From the NCBI GenBank assembly GCA_900759105.1, contig CAAETY010000010.1, positions 1-58,290 on the forward strand: 58,290 bases of DNA, given 5' to 3'. The translations under genes were made by a program, and so were the position numbers. Below the pieces are notes generated by a model. The model had not been told where the DNA came from. It saw nothing but the letters and a program-made list of their open reading frames with translations, and searched no databases. Numbering within the stretch: the stretch's first letter is position 1; each line of letters begins with the position of its first letter. This DNA comes from Peptococcaceae bacterium (lineage in GTDB: Bacteria > Bacillota > Peptococcia > Peptococcales > Peptococcaceae). This document shows, piece after piece, positions 28,049 to 37,998 of the stretch.

Positions 28049-30190
28049 GTGCCGGCTAAACAGGTAGAAGCGGAGCTTAAAATATCAGGTGAATTGGATG
28101 CGAGTTTAAGACAAGCAATTAAAGATGCCGAAGCCAATATGGACCAATTAACTGAGGCTGCGCGTCAAGGCGAAGGTGCCATGGGCGCATTGTCCGACAT
28201 GGTCAAGAAGCAAGGACAAACGCTGAACGCTGCGAAGACGCAATATGCATCTTATGTGCTAAGTGGCAACGAGGCGACAGAAGAAGCACAAGCGCTGGCA
28301 CGAGGTATTGCCGACTTAACGGCTGACTTGAACAAGAACAAGTCGGCGTTAAAGGCAGCGGAACAAGCTGCAAACGAGTTGGCGAATGGATTAAACGATA
28401 GCGGCAATAAGGCTGATGATTCCGGTGGAAAACTGAGAAAAATGGGGGAAAACGGAAAAAAAGCGCTGGAAAATATTGATGCGCTAAAATTGGGTGCAAG
28501 AGCCTTGGCTAGTGCCGGGTTATCTTTTATGGCATCAAAGATAACAGATGCAACTAAGGCTTTATTTGATTTGGCCGAATCAACGCAAGAAGTCCGGCAA
28601 TTTATGGCATCAACAGAGACAGCATTTAATCAGGCTGGGTTAACGTCAGAACAGGCTGAAAATACACTGTCTGATTTCTATGCCATCGTTGGTGATGAAG
28701 ACCAAGCGGCTGAGGCTGCCAACAATGTCGCACGTATGGCCACAAGTCAACAGGACTTGGATAAATGGACAAAAATATTAACAGGAACATGGGGCATATA
28801 CGAAAAAGCACTACCAATAGAAAACTTAGCAGAATCAGCGGATGAAACGGCGAAAACCGGCAAAGTTGTTGGCGGTCTTGCGGATGCACTGAACTGGTCA
28901 TCGGAAGCGGCGGTCATGTTTGCCGATTATATGAACGAAGATGTCACAACGGCCGAAGACGCATTTAATGCAGCGCTGGAAGAATGTAGTACGAAACAAG
29001 AAAGACAAGCGTTGATTACCAATACATTGCTAGCGTTATATGGTGATGCTGCAGACGAATACGAACGCAATGCCGGTGGACTAATGGATGCACGTAGGGC
29101 AACAATAGAACTCATGAAAGCACAGGGAAATTTAGCTGAAATAGTTGAACCTGTTACAACAGCGTGGACGTTGTTTAAAACATCCATGCTTAAGGCCGTA
29201 GCGCCAGCACTTGAGGTTATTGCGGAAAAAGCGAAAGATGTCCTGGAATGGATGCAACAACATCCTAATGTCATGAAGTCGGTTGCAGCGGCACTTCTTG
29301 TTTTGGCGGCAGGCTTTACTGCCGTTACATTTGCAATCACGGCGTTTGCAGCCGTGCAGTTGCTAGCAGCTGCGGGAATGATGCCATTTGTCATGGGTGC
29401 CGTTGGTATTGTAGCGGCACTTGCGTTGATTTCTGGGATTGTTGTGATGGTAATAAACAAATTTGGCGGACTTAACACCATGATGCAAAACGTAAAGGAG
29501 TTCTTTATAAACGCATGGGAGACCATAAAAAATACAGTGGTTACGACAGCAACAATAGTAGCCACTGTAATACAAGCAAAATGGACTGCACTTGTTGGCA
29601 TCGTTCAAAGCATATGGAACAACATAACAAGCGTGTTACAAGGTGTATGGAATGCCATCAGAACAAAGGCTTCCTCTTTTGCACAAGGTGTGGTTAATAA
29701 AATACGAAGTACATGGAGCACATTGACGAATATCTTAATGGCGCCATTCCGAGCTGTTTCCGGAATTATCGATAAGGTATCGGGAAAAATTGGAAGGCTA
29801 CTGAGTAAAGTTCAGAGTGTTGGTAGTTCGGTATTGGCAAATTTGCCACATTTTGCATCCGGCGGCTTTACGAGTGGCGTATCAATTGCAGGGGAAGCCG
29901 GAACAGAGGCAGTTATTTCCTTTGATCCTAGGCATCGAGCGGAAAACCTTAGATATTGGTCGCAAGCAGGTGCAATGTTAGGCGCAGATGTGGACGACAT
30001 GTCGTTATCACGCACACCGCGCACTGTAACTTCAAGAAGTGTTGGGAAGATCGAATTTAATCCAAATATCACAATCAATGGAAATGCAAGCAAGGATGAT
30101 GTGATTGCGGCAATACGCGCTGTATATCCGGAGTTTATGGACCTTGTCGAAGAGGTATTGGAAGACAGGGAGGTGGGGGCCTATGCGTGA
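28049..30190 (+). CDS. Tape measure protein
   Basis: This 713-residue protein has a long coiled-coil N-terminal third (AEANMDQLTEAARQGEG...), a TMP core (about 160-340), hydrophobic segments at about 405-480 (LLVLAAGFTAVTFAI, IVAALALISGIVVMVI) and a C-terminal part with HFASGGFTSG. It sets tail length and may pass into the membrane at infection. I chose GTG 28049 (GGAGG 8 nt upstream) over TTG 28043. Confidence 0.87.
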   Translation: MPAKQVEAELKISGELDASLRQAIKDAEANMDQLTEAARQGEGAMGALSDMVKKQGQTLNAAKTQYASYVLSGNEATEEAQALARGIADLTADLNKNKSALKAAEQAANELANGLNDSGNKADDSGGKLRKMGENGKKALENIDALKLGARALASAGLSFMASKITDATKALFDLAESTQEVRQFMASTETAFNQAGLTSEQAENTLSDFYAIVGDEDQAAEAANNVARMATSQQDLDKWTKILTGTWGIYEKALPIENLAESADETAKTGKVVGGLADALNWSSEAAVMFADYMNEDVTTAEDAFNAALEECSTKQERQALITNTLLALYGDAADEYERNAGGLMDARRATIELMKAQGNLAEIVEPVTTAWTLFKTSMLKAVAPALEVIAEKAKDVLEWMQQHPNVMKSVAAALLVLAAGFTAVTFAITAFAAVQLLAAAGMMPFVMGAVGIVAALALISGIVVMVINKFGGLNTMMQNVKEFFINAWETIKNTVVTTATIVATVIQAKWTALVGIVQSIWNNITSVLQGVWNAIRTKASSFAQGVVNKIRSTWSTLTNILMAPFRAVSGIIDKVSGKIGRLLSKVQSVGSSVLANLPHFASGGFTSGVSIAGEAGTEAVISFDPRHRAENLRYWSQAGAMLGADVDDMSLSRTPRTVTSRSVGKIEFNPNITINGNASKDDVIAAIRAVYPEFMDLVEEVLEDREVGAYA

Positions 30191-30410
30191 GGTAACAATC
30201 ATTGACTATAAGGAGTATGTTACGAAAGAAGGCGATGCATTCGACATCATTGCCTTGATGGAGTACGACGAGGAAAAGATGGCCCACTATATCATCAAGG
30301 AAAATCCGGACTATTGCGACGTGTTAACATTTGATGCCGGCGTTGTGTTGCAAATTCCAATCCTCGAGACGACAAATATTCCGGATACGTTGCCGCCATG
30401 GAGGCGATAA
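30183..30410 (+). CDS. Tail protein X (LysM-like)
   Basis: This 75-residue protein has TIIDYKEYVTKEGDAFDIIAL and LQIPILE, the short LysM-type gpX that sits between tape measure and gpD in P2-type modules. It overlaps the tape-measure stop by 8 nt. GAGGTGGGGG precedes the ATG. Confidence 0.75.
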   Translation: MREVTIIDYKEYVTKEGDAFDIIALMEYDEEKMAHYIIKENPDYCDVLTFDAGVVLQIPILETTNIPDTLPPWRR

Positions 30411-30411
30411 C

Positions 30412-31332
30412 ATGCTGAAAATTGAATATAAAGGAAAAGACATCACGGAGGACATCTCGGTTAATCAATGCGTGCATGACATGTATGCGGAAAAGAAGGC
30501 TGATGCCCTCCTTTTGCGTGTGAACGACGTCTCAGGACTTTGGGATGAATGGCAACCACAACCGGGCGACGAACTAAAGGCAATATATGGTGCAATAACA
30601 ACAGGAAAAATGTACATCACGGAGTGCAAGCCAATCAACGGCCTGTATACATTAAAGGCAACAGCTGTGCCTCCGGGTTGTCAGGCTAAGAATAACAAGG
30701 CATGGCAACGTGTGCGATTGCTGCAAATTGGTCAAGAAATCGCAGCCAGACACGGACTTGCGTTCAAGTCATACAACGTTATTGACCATACCTATAACTA
30801 CATATTGCAGGCAAATATGGATGATTTCACATTTCTATCACGACGATGTGTGCTTGAAGGATGTGCGCTAATTGTGCAGGATGGGACGTTAATCATGTAT
30901 GACCAGCGTGCTATGGAGCAACAATTGTCCGAAAAAGTGCTTAATTTATCAACGGATGCAACCTTTGAATTTCGCGACCAATCGGCTTCCCGCTATGGGA
31001 AATGTGAATTAGAGTGTGGCGTTTATGACGGTGCATTTAATGCAAATAACGGGAGCAGTAATGTGCTCCGTACTGATGCGGATATCTATGCCGGAAGCCG
31101 AGCGGATGTGTCACGATTTGCCAAAAATTTGCTTCGTGATGCAAATAAAAACCTTCAATGCGGTTATATGTACGGCCGTATCATGACAGGTTATGCAGCC
31201 GGGAGTTGCGCGCTGTTAAAGAACGCGAAGGCTCATGCATGGGATGGTCAGGTCTTTCTGACACACGTTCGGAATGATTACGTGAACTGCAGAATGAAAA
31301 TATTTTTTCGAAAACCGTTGGAGGGGTATTAA
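30412..31332 (+). CDS. Baseplate hub protein, gpD family (late control D)
   Basis: This 306-residue protein has YTLKATAVPPGCQ, NYILQANMDDFTFLSRRCVLEGC and IVQDGTLIMYDQ, characteristic of gpD/gp27-like hub proteins. GGAGGCG precedes ATG 30412. It forms the hub to which the spike and gpU-like parts attach. Confidence 0.83.
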   Translation: MLKIEYKGKDITEDISVNQCVHDMYAEKKADALLLRVNDVSGLWDEWQPQPGDELKAIYGAITTGKMYITECKPINGLYTLKATAVPPGCQAKNNKAWQRVRLLQIGQEIAARHGLAFKSYNVIDHTYNYILQANMDDFTFLSRRCVLEGCALIVQDGTLIMYDQRAMEQQLSEKVLNLSTDATFEFRDQSASRYGKCELECGVYDGAFNANNGSSNVLRTDADIYAGSRADVSRFAKNLLRDANKNLQCGYMYGRIMTGYAAGSCALLKNAKAHAWDGQVFLTHVRNDYVNCRMKIFFRKPLEGY

Positions 31333-31514
31333 TGGGGAATATTGGTAAAGGCGTCGTTACGCAATTGGCCGGCGGCTTGCCTGTAGTGCAACCATATGGA
31401 ATCAAAGGAGCGGTTACGCCACCACTCGTTAACGCGGTGGGTGCTATTGTTGGAGATGTTGTTGCTTACGTAGTGTTTGGCGATGGAACAGGCGTGGTTT
31501 TTGCAAAAATGTAG
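31332..31514 (+). CDS. Small Gly/Val-rich baseplate-region protein
   Basis: This 60-residue protein is Gly- and Val-rich with no charged clusters (KGVVTQLAGGLPVVQPYG, FGDGTGVVFAKM). It starts in TAATG overlap with gpD. Position between hub and tail-lysin suggests a spike or hub accessory; a membrane role is possible because it is hydrophobic. It is not recognised. Confidence 0.5.
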   Translation: MGNIGKGVVTQLAGGLPVVQPYGIKGAVTPPLVNAVGAIVGDVVAYVVFGDGTGVVFAKM

Positions 31515-31525
31515 GAGGTGACGCA

Positions 31526-32998
31526 ATGGCAAAGAAAATAACAGCGAAAGACAGGAAGGTAACTGATTATGCAAAATACTTTGCAAAATGGGGACCAAAA
31601 GGGTTTGGAACTGTGGATAAAAAAATTGCGCCATTTTGGGGACTGAAAACTAGTTTTATATTAAAAAGTTGCTCGGTAGATACAAGTGGTGAAGAGCCTG
31701 TATGCACAGTGGCGCGTTCGGCCCAAAAAATAACGTTTAACACACGATATTTATCGGCAATGGGATTTGATCCAAAGGGGCAAATGTCAGAATGGTATCA
31801 ATTAATTGGCGAAAAGTGGCCAATGTATATTGGCGGTCAACAATTCGGTTCGCCACTCTTGCAACTGGAAGATGTACAGTGGAGCAATTTCATGTTGGCG
31901 CCAGATGGGACAATTATTGGCGTAGATGCGGAAATACATCTCATAGAATGGTATGAGGGAATAGAAATAGACCAAGGATGGGTAAAACCGGAAAGTAGCG
32001 ATGAGACTGTGGAGTCTGGTGATATATTTAGCGGAAATGCATCGAACGAAGAAAAAATATGGAATTTTTGCCGTGCAAACGGATTCTCGGCGGCGGCAAC
32101 AGCAGGGATAATGGGCAATATGTGGCAAGAATCAAGGCTGAATCCGGACCAGCACGAAATAGCAACAGGATGGTACGGCAAAGGATATGGCCTATGCCAA
32201 TGGACCAATACAGGAAGTGGCATGGCCGCGAGAAAAGACAGACTTATTAATTGGTGTAACCAAAATAACTATAATTATCGCACACTCGAAGGCCAGCTTA
32301 ATTATATGGTTTATGAACACAAGAACGTGCCACAGTACTGGAATAATTTGGGGACTAATTATATGAACCTTACTGACGTATGGACGGCAACAGATAGGTG
32401 GTTAACGTACTTCGAGGGATGTACAGTAAGGACGCAGGGCGTTAATTGGCCGGCACGACTATCACATGCCCAAGAATACTACAACAAATATAAGAATTAT
32501 AAGGTGATACCGGGGACAACGGCAAAGCCTGCGAGCAGTAATGGAAATGGATTGTATACAGGTCGCATGGCATGGATGTTTGCTGGTGGTGCCGGAACGT
32601 TTATGCAAGGTTTTGGCGGTGCCGGTGGTCATTTAGGTATAGATATATCTACGCGTGGCGGTACGGGCCCTGGGTCGAATTTGCTTGCAGTAGATGGTGG
32701 TGTAGTTGCTGCCATCAATCACTGGGACGGCAGAGCATGGTGGCAATACGGTAGTAATGAGCTGGCGACATATGGTAATGAAGTGATGATAAAGCATAAG
32801 GATGGATTGTATTCAAGATATGCGCATATGCACAGAATTGATGTAAAGGTTGGTCAAAAGATAAGCAAGGGTCAGCAAATAGGCGTAGAAGGTAACACAG
32901 GATGCAGCCGAGGAACGCATGTTCATTTTGAAATTTTATCTAGTATTCCAAATGGTCAAAGATATAATCCGATGAACTACTTACATCGAAATGGATAA
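31526..32998 (+). CDS. Tail protein fused to lysozyme and M23 peptidase domains
   Basis: This 490-residue tail-associated lysin has three parts. Residues ~1-145 are a tail domain paralogous to the next gene (shared MYIGG-x-QFG-x-PLLQL and IIGVDA). Residues ~170-330 are a phage-tail lysozyme domain (WNFCRANGFSAAATAGIMGN, probable catalytic Glu in WQESRLNP). Residues ~350-485 are an M23 metallopeptidase (GHLGIDIS and HVHFEIL as zinc ligands). It would open murein during infection. AGGAGGTGACGC precedes the ATG. Confidence 0.85.
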   Translation: MAKKITAKDRKVTDYAKYFAKWGPKGFGTVDKKIAPFWGLKTSFILKSCSVDTSGEEPVCTVARSAQKITFNTRYLSAMGFDPKGQMSEWYQLIGEKWPMYIGGQQFGSPLLQLEDVQWSNFMLAPDGTIIGVDAEIHLIEWYEGIEIDQGWVKPESSDETVESGDIFSGNASNEEKIWNFCRANGFSAAATAGIMGNMWQESRLNPDQHEIATGWYGKGYGLCQWTNTGSGMAARKDRLINWCNQNNYNYRTLEGQLNYMVYEHKNVPQYWNNLGTNYMNLTDVWTATDRWLTYFEGCTVRTQGVNWPARLSHAQEYYNKYKNYKVIPGTTAKPASSNGNGLYTGRMAWMFAGGAGTFMQGFGGAGGHLGIDISTRGGTGPGSNLLAVDGGVVAAINHWDGRAWWQYGSNELATYGNEVMIKHKDGLYSRYAHMHRIDVKVGQKISKGQQIGVEGNTGCSRGTHVHFEILSSIPNGQRYNPMNYLHRNG

Positions 32999-33010
32999 GG
33001 AGACGATAGT

Positions 33011-33517
33011 GTGGCAACTAAATACATGGCGACATGGGGACCGAAAGGATTTCTAGCTGCACCTGATGTTATAACCTCACTTGAAGACTTAACGACAGCA
33101 CACTCGTTGAAATCCGAATACCATGTAGATAATTCAGGACCGGAGCCGGTCAATGTCAGAGGAATGGAAAACCAGACAATAAAGTTGAAGGTTAGATATT
33201 TGTCGGCAACAGGGCGAGATTCAAAGAATCAAATGCGTCAATGGTATGATCTCTTAGGAATGACATATCCAATGTATATTGGCGGACGGCAGTTTGGACC
33301 GCCACTTTTGCAATTGAAACAGGTCGATTGGGATAACTTTTTGTTTGCAAATAATGGCCACATTATTGGCGTGGATGCTGTGGTTACGCTCGAAGGATAT
33401 GTTGGGGAAGCAATGGAAATTAGTGAGAAAACATTTAATGCATGGCAGGGAAAAACCGGTACAGAAGAAGCAATTGATGCCGCACCGTCAAAAATGGAGA
33501 AAAAATCTAAAAAGTAG
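33011..33517 (+). CDS. Tail protein, gpU-like, paralogue of the lysin N-terminus
   Basis: This 168-residue protein aligns by eye over most of its length with the first ~145 residues of the preceding gene: WGPKGF, LKVRYLSATGRDSKNQM, YPMYIGGRQFGPPLLQLKQVDW and IIGVDAVV. It ends in a Lys-rich tail. The genes probably arose by duplication, one copy gaining the hydrolase domains. gpU identity is a pattern-based guess. Confidence 0.7.
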   Translation: MATKYMATWGPKGFLAAPDVITSLEDLTTAHSLKSEYHVDNSGPEPVNVRGMENQTIKLKVRYLSATGRDSKNQMRQWYDLLGMTYPMYIGGRQFGPPLLQLKQVDWDNFLFANNGHIIGVDAVVTLEGYVGEAMEISEKTFNAWQGKTGTEEAIDAAPSKMEKKSKK

Positions 33518-33529
33518 GAGGTGGGGTCA

Positions 33530-33805
33530 ATGTTAAAAAGCGGAAACGGAGAGCCATTGCAATGTGTGGAAAATCTAATGAAAACATTTCGCGGAGAAGT
33601 GCCTTATGAACGAATTAAAGGATTAGATGCGAGTAATATAGATAAACCATCGAGCTATATAGATGCTGAAATTGAAGCAGATGCGCATTGGATAATAGAA
33701 ACGTATGAACCACGGGTTGAGGCGTCGGAGGTAATAGCAGTTGCCGTTGATGTAATAAACGGTGACTTCCATCTTGATGCAACGTTAAAAAAGAAGGGAG
33801 GATAA
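33530..33805 (+). CDS. Baseplate protein W (gp25-like)
   Basis: This 91-residue protein has LMKTFRGEVPYERIKGLD and ETYEPRVEASEV, as in short gp25/gpW wedge proteins of Firmicute myophages. ATG 33530 has AGGAGGTGGGG upstream. Confidence 0.7.
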   Translation: MLKSGNGEPLQCVENLMKTFRGEVPYERIKGLDASNIDKPSSYIDAEIEADAHWIIETYEPRVEASEVIAVAVDVINGDFHLDATLKKKGG

Positions 33806-33808
33806 AAA

Positions 33809-34933
33809 ATGGCGGATTATAATTTTATCGATGTAGATAGCGATGTGATATATAAAGATGTAATCGGCAGTCTTATGAATTATTGCCGAGAGCCATTATA
33901 TCCAGGCGATGAAAGACGAATATTTGGCGAAGCAGAAGTATCGGTATTTGTAGCAATGTATAGCATATTTAACGACAAAGCGAAGCAGCGCATGTTGAAA
34001 TATGCACGTGGAGAAGTGCTTGATGGAATTGGAGATAGCCAGGATGTTGTTCGTTTACAGCCGGCACAAGCAACAGCAATTTTTCGCTTCACATCATCCG
34101 AAGCACAGACGGAGACTGTTGTTATCCCACAGGGAACGCGTATAACAACAGATGGAAGTGTTTATTTTGCAACAAAAAATGAAGCAAAAATAAGTAACGG
34201 AGATACCTTTGTTGATGTGTTAGCGGCATGCGAAGTGGGTGGCGCGCAATATAACGATTATGCACCGAGCACAATCGCAACGTTGGTTGACCTCATTCCG
34301 TACATTGAAAAAGTAGAAAATATCACTACAACAGAAAACGGTGATGATGGCGAGCCATACACTAAAGAAGGTGATGATAGATTCAGGGAACGCATTCGTT
34401 TGGCACCATCAAGGGCTTCAGTTGGGACAGAAACGAGCTATATATATCATGCTCTATCGGCAGATGCTGATATTATTGATATCGCAATTGATACACCGTC
34501 AGAATGCGTTGTAAATTTATATCCATTGCTAAAAGGTGGAAAATTACCAAATGAAGAAACATTAAAGGCGGTAGAAGCTGCATGCAATGATAGCAAGGCG
34601 CGTGCTATGACGGACAAGGTAACAGCAGTAGCACCGACGGTAAGACAATATAGTGTAAAAGTACATTATTACGTCACAATGGAAAACGAAGCGGATGCTA
34701 TGGCTGCCATCGAAGGACCGGACGGCGCAGTGGCTAAATACAATGAATGGCAACAGGCAAAACTCGGGCGTGACATCAATCCGGATTATTTGCGCAAACT
34801 CATTCTTGCACCGGAAAGCGGCATTGGCGCAGAACGCGTTACAGTAACAGAACCGACGTATCAAGCAATTGACCATAAAGAGGTAGCACAGTTATCAGGG
34901 GAAGTGATTGTTACTCATGAGGTGATAACATGA
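33809..34933 (+). CDS. Baseplate protein J (gp47 family)
   Basis: This 374-residue protein has PAQATAIFRFTSSEAQTETVVIPQGTRI and GDDRFRERIRLAPSRASVGTE (read in pieces), typical of the baseplate J family. It follows gpW 3 nt later and overlaps gpI by 4 nt. It forms the wedge around the hub. Confidence 0.88.
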   Translation: MADYNFIDVDSDVIYKDVIGSLMNYCREPLYPGDERRIFGEAEVSVFVAMYSIFNDKAKQRMLKYARGEVLDGIGDSQDVVRLQPAQATAIFRFTSSEAQTETVVIPQGTRITTDGSVYFATKNEAKISNGDTFVDVLAACEVGGAQYNDYAPSTIATLVDLIPYIEKVENITTTENGDDGEPYTKEGDDRFRERIRLAPSRASVGTETSYIYHALSADADIIDIAIDTPSECVVNLYPLLKGGKLPNEETLKAVEAACNDSKARAMTDKVTAVAPTVRQYSVKVHYYVTMENEADAMAAIEGPDGAVAKYNEWQQAKLGRDINPDYLRKLILAPESGIGAERVTVTEPTYQAIDHKEVAQLSGEVIVTHEVIT

Positions 34934-35496
34934 GATTAAATAACATTGATTTTATAAAACTGTTGCCAGTGTGGATGCAAAAAGAACCGGATATCATCGG
35001 ACTGGCTGCCGGTGTTGATGCGGTGGTAAGACGTGCGGTATCAAGATTTGGTGCATTATCAATTTGGGACAACATTGATGCATTGGACGAAGTAGAACTT
35101 GATGAATTGGCGTGGGAGATGAATCTCACATGGTATAAAAAAGATGCAAGCATCGATACAAAGCGTGACTTGGTGCGAAATGGATATCTTGTCTGGCGAA
35201 CATTGGGAACAAAGTGGGCAGTTGAAACTGTAATCACGGCATACTTTGGAGAGGGGTATATTAAGGAATGGTTTGAATATGAAGGCACGCCGAATCATTT
35301 CTCTGTGTATTCAACCAATCCAAGTGTAACTAATGAACGTGTGCAGGAATTTTTGTTTATTTTGAATAAAGTAAAAAGGTACACGGCTCGATTGGATGCA
35401 ATCTATATAACTCTTTCAGGCGAGATGCCGTTGTCTGCCGGTGTGGGAATACATGAATCCGGAACAGAGCAATACAAAATAGGAACAATACTTTGA
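34930..35496 (+). CDS. Tail protein I
   Basis: This 188-residue protein has LLPVWMQKEPDIIGLAAGVDAV and LDELAWEMNLTWYKKDASIDTK (in parts), as in P2 gpI family proteins. It joins wedge and fibre and overlaps gpJ by 4 nt. Confidence 0.85.
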   Translation: MRLNNIDFIKLLPVWMQKEPDIIGLAAGVDAVVRRAVSRFGALSIWDNIDALDEVELDELAWEMNLTWYKKDASIDTKRDLVRNGYLVWRTLGTKWAVETVITAYFGEGYIKEWFEYEGTPNHFSVYSTNPSVTNERVQEFLFILNKVKRYTARLDAIYITLSGEMPLSAGVGIHESGTEQYKIGTIL

Positions 35497-35509
35497 AGGG
35501 AGGAACAAT

Positions 35510-36397
35510 ATGGGAAGCTTTAAAGATAATGCAATCACAGACGCGGGTCGTATTTTACTCGGTGATGTTCAAATGGGCGCAACTTTTACTCCAACAAAGT
35601 TGGTACTTGGTTCCGGACAGTTAACGCCTGGTGTAACGCCGCGAACAATTAAAAATGTTGTGGTTCCGGTCATCGAATTGACGCCAAACAAAAAACAACG
35701 ATCCAACGATGGTACATTTATCGTTGGGGGTCTGTATTCTAATGAAAAAATTAACGATGGTTTTTACTTTCGTGAGCTTGCGCTATACGCAAAGGCAGTG
35801 TGGAAAGATGGCAGAGAAACGACAGAGGTGCTGTACAGTTATGGTAACGCAGGAAATCTTGCCGATTATATGCCGGCATACAGTGCAGGAACATCGGTGG
35901 AACGTCAGATTGACATTGCAATATATGTTGGAAACGACACGAAGGTGGACTTAACTATCGCGAGCGGTATGTATATCGCTGTTGTAGAAAAGGGCGTTGC
36001 CGGCGGTGTTGCAACACTGGACGCCAATGGAAAGGTGCCAGTTGGACAATTACCATCACTCGACTTTGTCCCTACGAGTGATAAGGGCAAGCCCAATGGT
36101 GTGGCAACGTTGGATAGTACAGGTAAAGTGCCAGCGGAGCAAATGATTAATGCCTTTGATGCACTTGCTATGCAAGCAGGCAATCGAACCACTGACACGC
36201 TTACCACACAGGATGGGCTCGACACGTGGACGAGCGTTATCACGGACGCAAGCGGTCACGAGGTGGCGCGCAAGGTGGACGTAGAGAGTCGCAATGGTAG
36301 TTTTGCCGTTTGGACATCTACAATCACGATTGGTGATAAGGTGGTAACTATTGTGGATACCGAGACAGCAACAGGATGGACAAGGGAGGTTAGGTAA
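35510..36397 (+). CDS. Tail fibre protein, collar-fibre N-terminus
   Basis: This 295-residue protein starts with SFKDNAITDAGRILLGDVQ and TPTKLVLGSGQL, the tail-collar fibre domain (DUF3751) that docks on gpI. The repeated GGVATLDANGKVPVGQLPSL and GVATLDSTGKVPAEQM motifs are short fibre repeats. GGGAGG precedes the ATG. The stop overlaps the next start. Confidence 0.83.
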   Translation: MGSFKDNAITDAGRILLGDVQMGATFTPTKLVLGSGQLTPGVTPRTIKNVVVPVIELTPNKKQRSNDGTFIVGGLYSNEKINDGFYFRELALYAKAVWKDGRETTEVLYSYGNAGNLADYMPAYSAGTSVERQIDIAIYVGNDTKVDLTIASGMYIAVVEKGVAGGVATLDANGKVPVGQLPSLDFVPTSDKGKPNGVATLDSTGKVPAEQMINAFDALAMQAGNRTTDTLTTQDGLDTWTSVITDASGHEVARKVDVESRNGSFAVWTSTITIGDKVVTIVDTETATGWTREVR

Positions 36398-37983
36398 TGG
36401 GTGAAGGATTAAGGGTACTGTCCCACCTTAAAGGGATAACAGATGAAAAAATAGATGCAATTGCACGTGATGTTAACGCGGAACTCAATCAAGGTGTAAA
36501 AAATCTTGGTACAAAGGCAGATAAGCTTGTTAAAGACGTTAAAGCCGAAACAGCTGAGATGCGTAAAATCATCGAAAGTGCAGAATTTGGCATTCCGGCG
36601 CCTAGCCTTGCGAGCATGACGGCGGTCAGCGATGAAGCAGGGATTAATGTTACTGTAACCGCCACAGATGCAACTGTGGATTACAGTAGTGACAAAGCAG
36701 TATTAGCAACCACCAAAGGCGTTATGGTGCGTTACAAGGACGGTAGCTATCCAGACAATAAGACGGACGGCGAACTAGCGTTTATTGACGATGATTTATT
36801 TACCGTTGACACAAACGGTAGTCGTTTAGCAAAGGCAAAAACCCATCTCGTTGTTGGGCTTACTAAAGACCACACGTATTACTTTAGCGCATTTCCTTAT
36901 ACGCAACAGGGCGCACATAACGAACGGTTGGGCACTGGGAATGTGGCTAAATGCAAGTGGGTTGGCAACTTGACTACACTAACAATCAATGTAGGTAGGG
37001 ACGTTGAGATTTTCGACTTGGGCGAGGTTACAGCAACACTTGCTCCAACCACTAGTGGAACACCGCTAGTGCAGAAACGCACTGGCGACGGTACTATCGT
37101 TTTCGCTGGCGTTAAAGCAGGGGAATATATTCTATCTTTTAGCAGTGTTGCAAACCATAAAACACCTAGCGCTTTGTCGGTTACTTTGCAAGGTGGGACT
37201 CCAAAGACATTGCAGGTTAACTATACGCCAGCAGTTGGTGCTCTCAATGATTGCAGTTGGGAGACAATCTCGAAGATTGCACAACTTGGGCTAGGAAGTA
37301 AATATTTCAGCATCGGCGATAAAAAAACGACAAAAATCGCTCAATTAGATGGTTCGTTTTCAGAAACGGGCTATTATGCAGTTGACCCAACGTTTGTTAA
37401 GGATGCAAATGTTGTACTGGTTGGAATTAATACTTTCGAAAATGCAGAATCAGGAACAAGATATAATTTAACCTTTATACCTGAGATACCGAACATGTGG
37501 TGTCGTGGTATGGCAGGGAATATTTGGGCTAACGACGGTTTTGGCGATAAGCAATATGCTTCAAATTCGAACAATACAAGAAACCAAATAAACAAGATGT
37601 ATGCAACAATATTCCCTGATGTAGCCGATTATATTGTTAAAACAAAACATAAAACTATACGTCGTGGGAATTCTAAAAAAATCTCAGAACTGACTGAGGA
37701 CTTCATTTTCATTCCGTCAACAACTAATGTTGGATATAATGGCTTCTCGGAAGCTACAGACGATGCTTTCTTGCCATATTTTACGACAGTCGATGCGCAA
37801 AAAATTCTTATTAAAGAATCGTCCAGTAGTAGCAGTTTGCTGAGAACTACAGCGGACGCGGGTGTTAATGGTGACAACGCGGCGATATACTCAATACGAT
37901 TGTTTAACGGTAAAATGACCTTTATGGCACCGTCGAATTCGTATATATCAAACGGCACTGTAACGTTCTGCTTCTGCGTCTAA
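36397..37983 (+). CDS. Receptor-binding/adhesin-like fibre protein, DUF6273-like C-terminus
   Basis: This 528-residue protein has a helical N-terminus (about 1-65), two fibronectin-like strand regions (about 70-270), and a C-terminal part (about 280-528) with FSIGDKKTTKI, NNTRNQINKMYATIFPDVADY and DFIFIPSTTNVG, which looks like DUF6273, often at the tip of phage fibres. It is probably the receptor-binding protein. Confidence 0.65.
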   Translation: MGEGLRVLSHLKGITDEKIDAIARDVNAELNQGVKNLGTKADKLVKDVKAETAEMRKIIESAEFGIPAPSLASMTAVSDEAGINVTVTATDATVDYSSDKAVLATTKGVMVRYKDGSYPDNKTDGELAFIDDDLFTVDTNGSRLAKAKTHLVVGLTKDHTYYFSAFPYTQQGAHNERLGTGNVAKCKWVGNLTTLTINVGRDVEIFDLGEVTATLAPTTSGTPLVQKRTGDGTIVFAGVKAGEYILSFSSVANHKTPSALSVTLQGGTPKTLQVNYTPAVGALNDCSWETISKIAQLGLGSKYFSIGDKKTTKIAQLDGSFSETGYYAVDPTFVKDANVVLVGINTFENAESGTRYNLTFIPEIPNMWCRGMAGNIWANDGFGDKQYASNSNNTRNQINKMYATIFPDVADYIVKTKHKTIRRGNSKKISELTEDFIFIPSTTNVGYNGFSEATDDAFLPYFTTVDAQKILIKESSSSSSLLRTTADAGVNGDNAAIYSIRLFNGKMTFMAPSNSYISNGTVTFCFCV

Positions 37984-37998
37984 AAAGAAGGTGATTAA

